From positions 1 to 43,375 of the forward strand of contig JAFGLY010000204.1 in the NCBI GenBank assembly GCA_016927815.1: a DNA stretch of 43,375 nucleotides, in the 5' to 3' direction. The stretch's first letter is position 1. The number at the start of each line of letters is the position of its first letter. Made by a program: the position numbers and the translations under genes. The notes under the pieces were generated by a model, which was given only the letters and a program-made list of their open reading frames with translations, ran no database searches and was not told the origin of the DNA. Below, piece by piece: positions 40,306-43,375 of the stretch. Origin of the DNA: Deltaproteobacteria bacterium. Lineage in GTDB: Bacteria > Myxococcota_A > UBA796 > JAFGLY01.

Positions 40306-41757
40306 ATGACCGGTGTCCTCCCGCCTGCCCGGACCCGACCCGCAGCGGGATGGCAGGCGGGGATCGCCGCGCTCGCCGCGATGGGCCTCCTGGCCTGGAT
40401 CACCTCGGGCCGTCCCGGGGTCTCCTTCGTGGACTTCGTCACGTTCGCGGACCGTGCGCATCACCTGGGCGATCCGTCGGCCTGGATGCACGCCCTCTAC
40501 CCCGTGGGCTACCCGCTGCTGCTCGCGGCGGGCCGTGCGGTGCTCGGAGACGTGGTGCTCGCAGGCGAGGTCCTCGGCGTTCTCGCCGGGTCCTTCCTGG
40601 TCTGGACCGCCGCCCGATCCCTGGGCCTGGGCGCGGCGCTCTGGCTCCTCGGATCCGGGACGATCCTGGCCGGTGGCGTGCTCGAGGGCACCGATCTCCC
40701 CGCAGCGGCGCTCTCCGTGGCGGCGCTCCTCTCGGCGGCGCATGCCCGCGACGCGGGGCACGGCCGAGAGGCGCTGCGATGGTCGGCGTGGGCGGGCGTG
40801 CTGGCGGGCGCGGCGTGCCTCGTGCGCTACACGGCGGTCCCCGTGCCGATCCTGGTCCTGGTGGCCGCGCCTCGCCGGGGCGCGGCGCTGGCCGGCATCG
40901 CGATCCTCCTGGTGCCACACCTCGCGGGGGCCTGGATCGCGGGGGAGTCCCCCCTTCCCGACCAGCGGGGCAACCTCGGCATCGCCTGGGGACCGCACGG
41001 ATCGCCATGGCATCCGGATACCCTCCGGCGATGGCCCGACGGTTTCGTGCGGGCGATGGGCCACGCGGCGCCCGGCGTCGCCGGAGGCCTCGGCCTCGCG
41101 GGCCTGGCGGTCGGCCTCCTGCTCCGGGATCGCCGGGCGGCGCTCCTGGGTGGACTGGCCGTCGTCCACAGTTCCGTGTTGGCCATGCTCTTTTCCAATC
41201 CACGCCTCGCGCTGCCGGCACACGCGTGCGTCCTCCTCGGAGCCACCTTCCTCCCCCCGGGACTGGCGGCGTGGCTCGCCCGGCGACCCGGCACCGCCCG
41301 CTACGCGCTCCTGGCCGGCAGGGGGGGAGCGTTCGTCCTCGGCGTCCTGGGCCTGGTGCTCGCCGCCCGGGCAGCTCCTGCGCTCCGGGTGCCGCCTCCC
41401 GAGGCCCAGGCCGTGTCGCTGCTCGCCCAGCGGGCGGGTGGGCTCTCGGGACCGTTCCTCTCCAACTCGCCCTGGTTTCATGTGCGACGGGACGGGTGGG
41501 TGGAGGGAGCCGTCCAGATCCGCTCGGTGGCCGCCGATCCCCGGACGTTCGGACCCGAGGACCTCGCGCGGGTCATGGACCGGGGACGGGTTCCCTACGT
41601 GGCCCTGGAGATCGGGCGATTGACGCGGGACCTGCCCGGCCTCTCCCCGCTCGTCCAGGTCCGCGTTCCCGGATTCCGGCGCCTCTTGAGGGCCCAGGGA
41701 TGGATGGTGCTGGTACGCGAACCGCCCGTAAGCCTCATCGCTCCGGATGCGGCTTGA
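40306..41757 (+). CDS. Polytopic membrane protein, probable GT-C-fold glycosyltransferase
   Basis: A 483-residue protein with about ten to twelve hydrophobic segments up to residue 370, then a soluble C-terminal part (about 375-483). The layout resembles GT39/ArnT-like enzymes: after the first segment comes SFVDFVTFADRAHHLGDPS where an acidic catalytic loop is expected, then HALYPVGYPLLLAAGRAV, and later ACLVRYTAVPVPILVL. Such enzymes transfer sugars from polyprenyl carriers. No decisive motif was seen, so substrate and even activity are open. No ribosome-binding site fits ATG 40306. The 3' end overlaps the convergent thioesterase by 23 nt. Confidence 0.6.
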   Translation: MTGVLPPARTRPAAGWQAGIAALAAMGLLAWITSGRPGVSFVDFVTFADRAHHLGDPSAWMHALYPVGYPLLLAAGRAVLGDVVLAGEVLGVLAGSFLVWTAARSLGLGAALWLLGSGTILAGGVLEGTDLPAAALSVAALLSAAHARDAGHGREALRWSAWAGVLAGAACLVRYTAVPVPILVLVAAPRRGAALAGIAILLVPHLAGAWIAGESPLPDQRGNLGIAWGPHGSPWHPDTLRRWPDGFVRAMGHAAPGVAGGLGLAGLAVGLLLRDRRAALLGGLAVVHSSVLAMLFSNPRLALPAHACVLLGATFLPPGLAAWLARRPGTARYALLAGRGGAFVLGVLGLVLAARAAPALRVPPPEAQAVSLLAQRAGGLSGPFLSNSPWFHVRRDGWVEGAVQIRSVAADPRTFGPEDLARVMDRGRVPYVALEIGRLTRDLPGLSPLVQVRVPGFRRLLRAQGWMVLVREPPVSLIAPDAA

Positions 41758-42238
41758 GGAACGTGTCGGGCATGCGGACCGCCACGACCTCGCCCCGAGC
41801 GCACACCTGCCCCTCCACGGAGAGGGTGGCCTCCACGATCACCTTCCGCGCCCCGATCTCCCGGGCACGCCCGCGCACGACGAGCGGAGGCCCCAGCGGG
41901 GTCGGTCTCAGGTAGTCCACGTGGAGGGAGGCGGTGACGAACCGGTAGGGCGGATCGCCGTTGATCGGTCTGCCCTCGGCCCGAGCCGAGGCTGCGGCCG
42001 CGGTGCCGGTGCCGTGGCAGTCGATGAGCGAGGCGATGAGGCCTCCGTAGACGAAGCCCGGGATCGCGATGTGGTAGGGCTCGGGCGTGAACCTGCAGAC
42101 GGTCTCGTCGCCGTCCCAGAAGGACCGGATGTGGTAGCCGTGCGGGTTGAGCCTCCCGCACCCGAAGCACCAGGAGAAATCGTCGGGGTACAGGTCTTGG
42201 AACGCGGGAACGTCTCCAGGCTCGGAATGCTGCGGCAT
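41735..42238 (-). CDS. PaaI-type hotdog-fold thioesterase
   Basis: A 167-residue acyl-CoA thioesterase-like protein. Hotdog features are WCFGCGRLNPHGYHIRSFWD near the start, the active-site helix GFVYGGLIASLIDCHGTGTA (Gly-rich turn then Asp), TASLHVDYLRPTPLGPPLVV, and the closing strands KVIVEATLSVEGQVCARGEV. The CFGCG..NPxG opening is typical of this branch. ATG 42238 has GAGGTG 5 nt upstream. Its physiological acyl-CoA substrate is unknown. Divergent from the 42312 lipoprotein gene. Confidence 0.82.
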   Translation of the reverse strand: MPQHSEPGDVPAFQDLYPDDFSWCFGCGRLNPHGYHIRSFWDGDETVCRFTPEPYHIAIPGFVYGGLIASLIDCHGTGTAAAASARAEGRPINGDPPYRFVTASLHVDYLRPTPLGPPLVVRGRAREIGARKVIVEATLSVEGQVCARGEVVAVRMPDTFLKPHPER

Positions 42239-42299
42239 GGACACCTCGGTACACGGGGACCGGGCAACGTAGCGTGGCCAGCGCGAGCCTGCCGTGGGA

Positions 42300-42305
42300 T
42301 ACCCT
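42300..42305 (+). promoter_or_regulatory. Putative -10 of a leaderless transcript at 42312
   Basis: TACCCT ends 6 nt before ATG 42312, and no Shine-Dalgarno is present. No good -35 at 17 nt; TGGCCA at 42275-42280 would give a 19-nt spacer. Confidence 0.35.
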
Positions 42306-42311
42306 GACTCC

Positions 42312-43097
42312 ATGCGACCTCTCCTCCTCTCGGCCCTGGGGTTCTGCACCGCGTGCGCTCCCCCGGACGTCCGCTCGATCGACGCGCTGATCCGCACCGC
42401 GTCTCCCATCGCATGGGCCGGCACCCTGGCCTGGGCCGCCGCCTCGGGAGACGGGGGGCCGTGTGCTCGGGTGGAGGCGCCGGACGAGCTCGTCCTCGCG
42501 GTCGGCCCCGCGTGCCCGCCCGCGCTCGGGGCCGCACCGGCAGGGGAGGCCCACGTCACGCTCGTGGAGGTCTCGGACGACGCGCTGCGTTTCTCGGCCG
42601 CATTCGGAGGCCTCGCCGTGGACGGCCGCACGCCGGTGCTCTCCGACCTCGGGGCGGCGACGGTGACCCCCCGGTTCGGGGGCCTCCTGGTGGCGTGGGC
42701 CGACACCGACGTCGCGGCGGTCGGAGAGGCGGCCGACGTGGTGCAGGGCACCTGGGTGGTCGCGGTCGACGTCGGGCCGACGCCTGCCGACGTGTCCGAC
42801 GACCGGTGGACCCTGCAGGGAGCCCGCCAGTGGGTGGCCACGGGGTCCTACGGGTCCGCCGTCATCGAGTCGGGGTTGACGCTGGTGGAGACCCGACCGT
42901 CCTGCAGGTTGAATCCGACCTCTGGAACGGCGACCATCGAGACCGTCCAGGGCCGGGCCTCCAATGCCGGGATCGACCTCGGCACGGTGTCCTTCCACGA
43001 CGCGTGCGACGGCCGGGCCACCTTCGTGAGCGCCGGATCCAGCGGGGCCTCCGTCGGGGAGGAGGTCGACCTCCTCGCGGGAGCACGGGACGGATGA
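42312..43097 (+). CDS. Putative lipoprotein of unknown function
   Basis: A 261-residue protein with an N-terminal signal containing two cysteines (LLLSALGFCTACAPP); Cys15 is the likelier lipidation site. The mature part is rich in Ala, Gly, Val and Asp and looks like a beta-rich domain, with a pair of cysteines late in the sequence (PSCRLNP and HDACDGR) that could form a disulfide. I do not recognise a family. ATG 42312 gives the best signal; the start appears leaderless. Last gene of the window. Confidence 0.6.
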   Translation: MRPLLLSALGFCTACAPPDVRSIDALIRTASPIAWAGTLAWAAASGDGGPCARVEAPDELVLAVGPACPPALGAAPAGEAHVTLVEVSDDALRFSAAFGGLAVDGRTPVLSDLGAATVTPRFGGLLVAWADTDVAAVGEAADVVQGTWVVAVDVGPTPADVSDDRWTLQGARQWVATGSYGSAVIESGLTLVETRPSCRLNPTSGTATIETVQGRASNAGIDLGTVSFHDACDGRATFVSAGSSGASVGEEVDLLAGARDG

Positions 43098-43278
43098 ACG
43101 CGTCGGGCCAGGAACCTGCCGCGTCGTCCATGGGGGGCCGGACCTCGAGCGCCCAGGCATCCATCGAGGCCCTACGAGGCGGCACCGGAAGAACAGGCGC
43201 CTCTCATCGCCCGTGTCGATGGTGCTCCACCCGCGCTATCCCCAGGATTCAAGCGGATTCCGAGAGCCGTTGACAGGT
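43098..43278. other. Intergenic stretch with no recognised feature
   Basis: No open frame with family features, tRNA or clear promoter was found. TTGACA at 43270-43275 has no matching -10 at the proper distance. Confidence 0.5.
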
Positions 43279-43375
43279 GGGGCACAACCCCTGCCGCGCA
43301 GGGGTGGCACTTGTGCCCCGCCTGGAGCCCCGAAATGGGGCACAACCCCCTACCCTGCCGCGCAGGGGTGGCACT
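43279..43375. repeat. Repeated nested hairpin element, cut by the window edge
   Basis: GGGGCACAA (43279-43287) pairs with TTGTGCCCC (43311-43319), and inside it CCCCTGC (43288-43294) pairs with GCAGGGG (43298-43304). A second copy starts at 43337 with GGGGCACAA, carries a 6-nt insertion, and shares CTGCCGCGCAGGGG and TGGCACT up to the last base. Spacing between copies is 58 nt. It looks like an intergenic repeat family rather than a gene. Confidence 0.7.

Noticed and set aside
40175-40309. Small open frame of 44 codons overlapping ATG 40306 as ATGA
   Set aside because: It has a GGAG close to its ATG and good codon use in its first half, but it runs through the promoter proposed for 40306, has no recognisable homology, and codon quality falls towards the end.
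43279-43375. CRISPR array
   Set aside because: Only two copies, unequal in length, with nested inverted repeats and a spacer that itself pairs with the repeat; no cas genes are in the window.

Overview
The window is chromosomal DNA from a very GC-rich Gram-negative bacterium, most likely a myxobacterium-like member of the former Deltaproteobacteria. The pointers are an internal MYXO-CTERM-like tail followed by an outer-membrane barrel resembling the MXAN_2561/MXAN_2562 families, a MopE-like Asp/Cys metal-binding repeat, lipoproteins with Asp/Thr-rich linkers, LPS genes (kdsB, lptA-like, lptB), the gene order lptB-rpoN-hpf, and a LexA-like operator whose right half resembles the Myxococcus motif. 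No phage, IS, tRNA or rRNA gene was recognised; most of the window is housekeeping DNA.

Layout. 1-7037: rpsB-tsf-pyrH-frr-uppS-cdsA-rseP-tsaB, a tightly packed translation and envelope operon without dxr between cdsA and rseP. 7012-8390: a DUF465 small protein and an aspartate-semialdehyde dehydrogenase homologue lacking expected active-site residues. 8575-11745: a two-part envelope protein and truA. 11772-12320: a minus-strand zinc-ribbon/FYDLN acidic protein flanked on both sides by CTACAGC heptamer repeats. 12325-13259: rplM-rpsI. 13401-16974: kdsB-pyrG-lptA-like-lptB, then rpoN and a hibernation factor to 19042. 19137-22976: metK, then sucC-sucD-ndk.

22993-25427 (minus): a cation efflux protein, a cyclophilin and an EamA transporter. 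25522-29535: a divergent membrane pyrophosphatase, preceded by a palindrome inside its promoter spacer, and an alanine/glycine:cation symporter. 29574-31640: a large unclassified HEAT plus Gly-rich membrane protein. 31666-33389 (minus): a MoxR ATPase and a VWA protein with a possible frameshift or CTG junction. 33516-35209: cysC and a convergent MsrB-MsrA lipoprotein. 35316-43097: accessory genes, namely two unknown lipoproteins, an orphan ImuB under a LexA-like operator, a large FG-GAP/MopE/ASPIC lipoprotein, a GT-C-like membrane protein and a thioesterase. The right edge (43279-43375) holds hairpin-forming repeats that run out of the window.

Two patterns connect the regions. Many transcription units have a recognisable promoter with a 17-nt spacer and a -10 of the form TA(G/C/T)NNT. 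In five genes (23931, 25427, 36046, 40306, 42312) such a -10 ends exactly 6 or 7 nt before the start codon with no Shine-Dalgarno, which suggests leaderless mRNAs. Inside operons, coupling by 4-nt overlaps (ATGA, GTGA, TTGA) is common.
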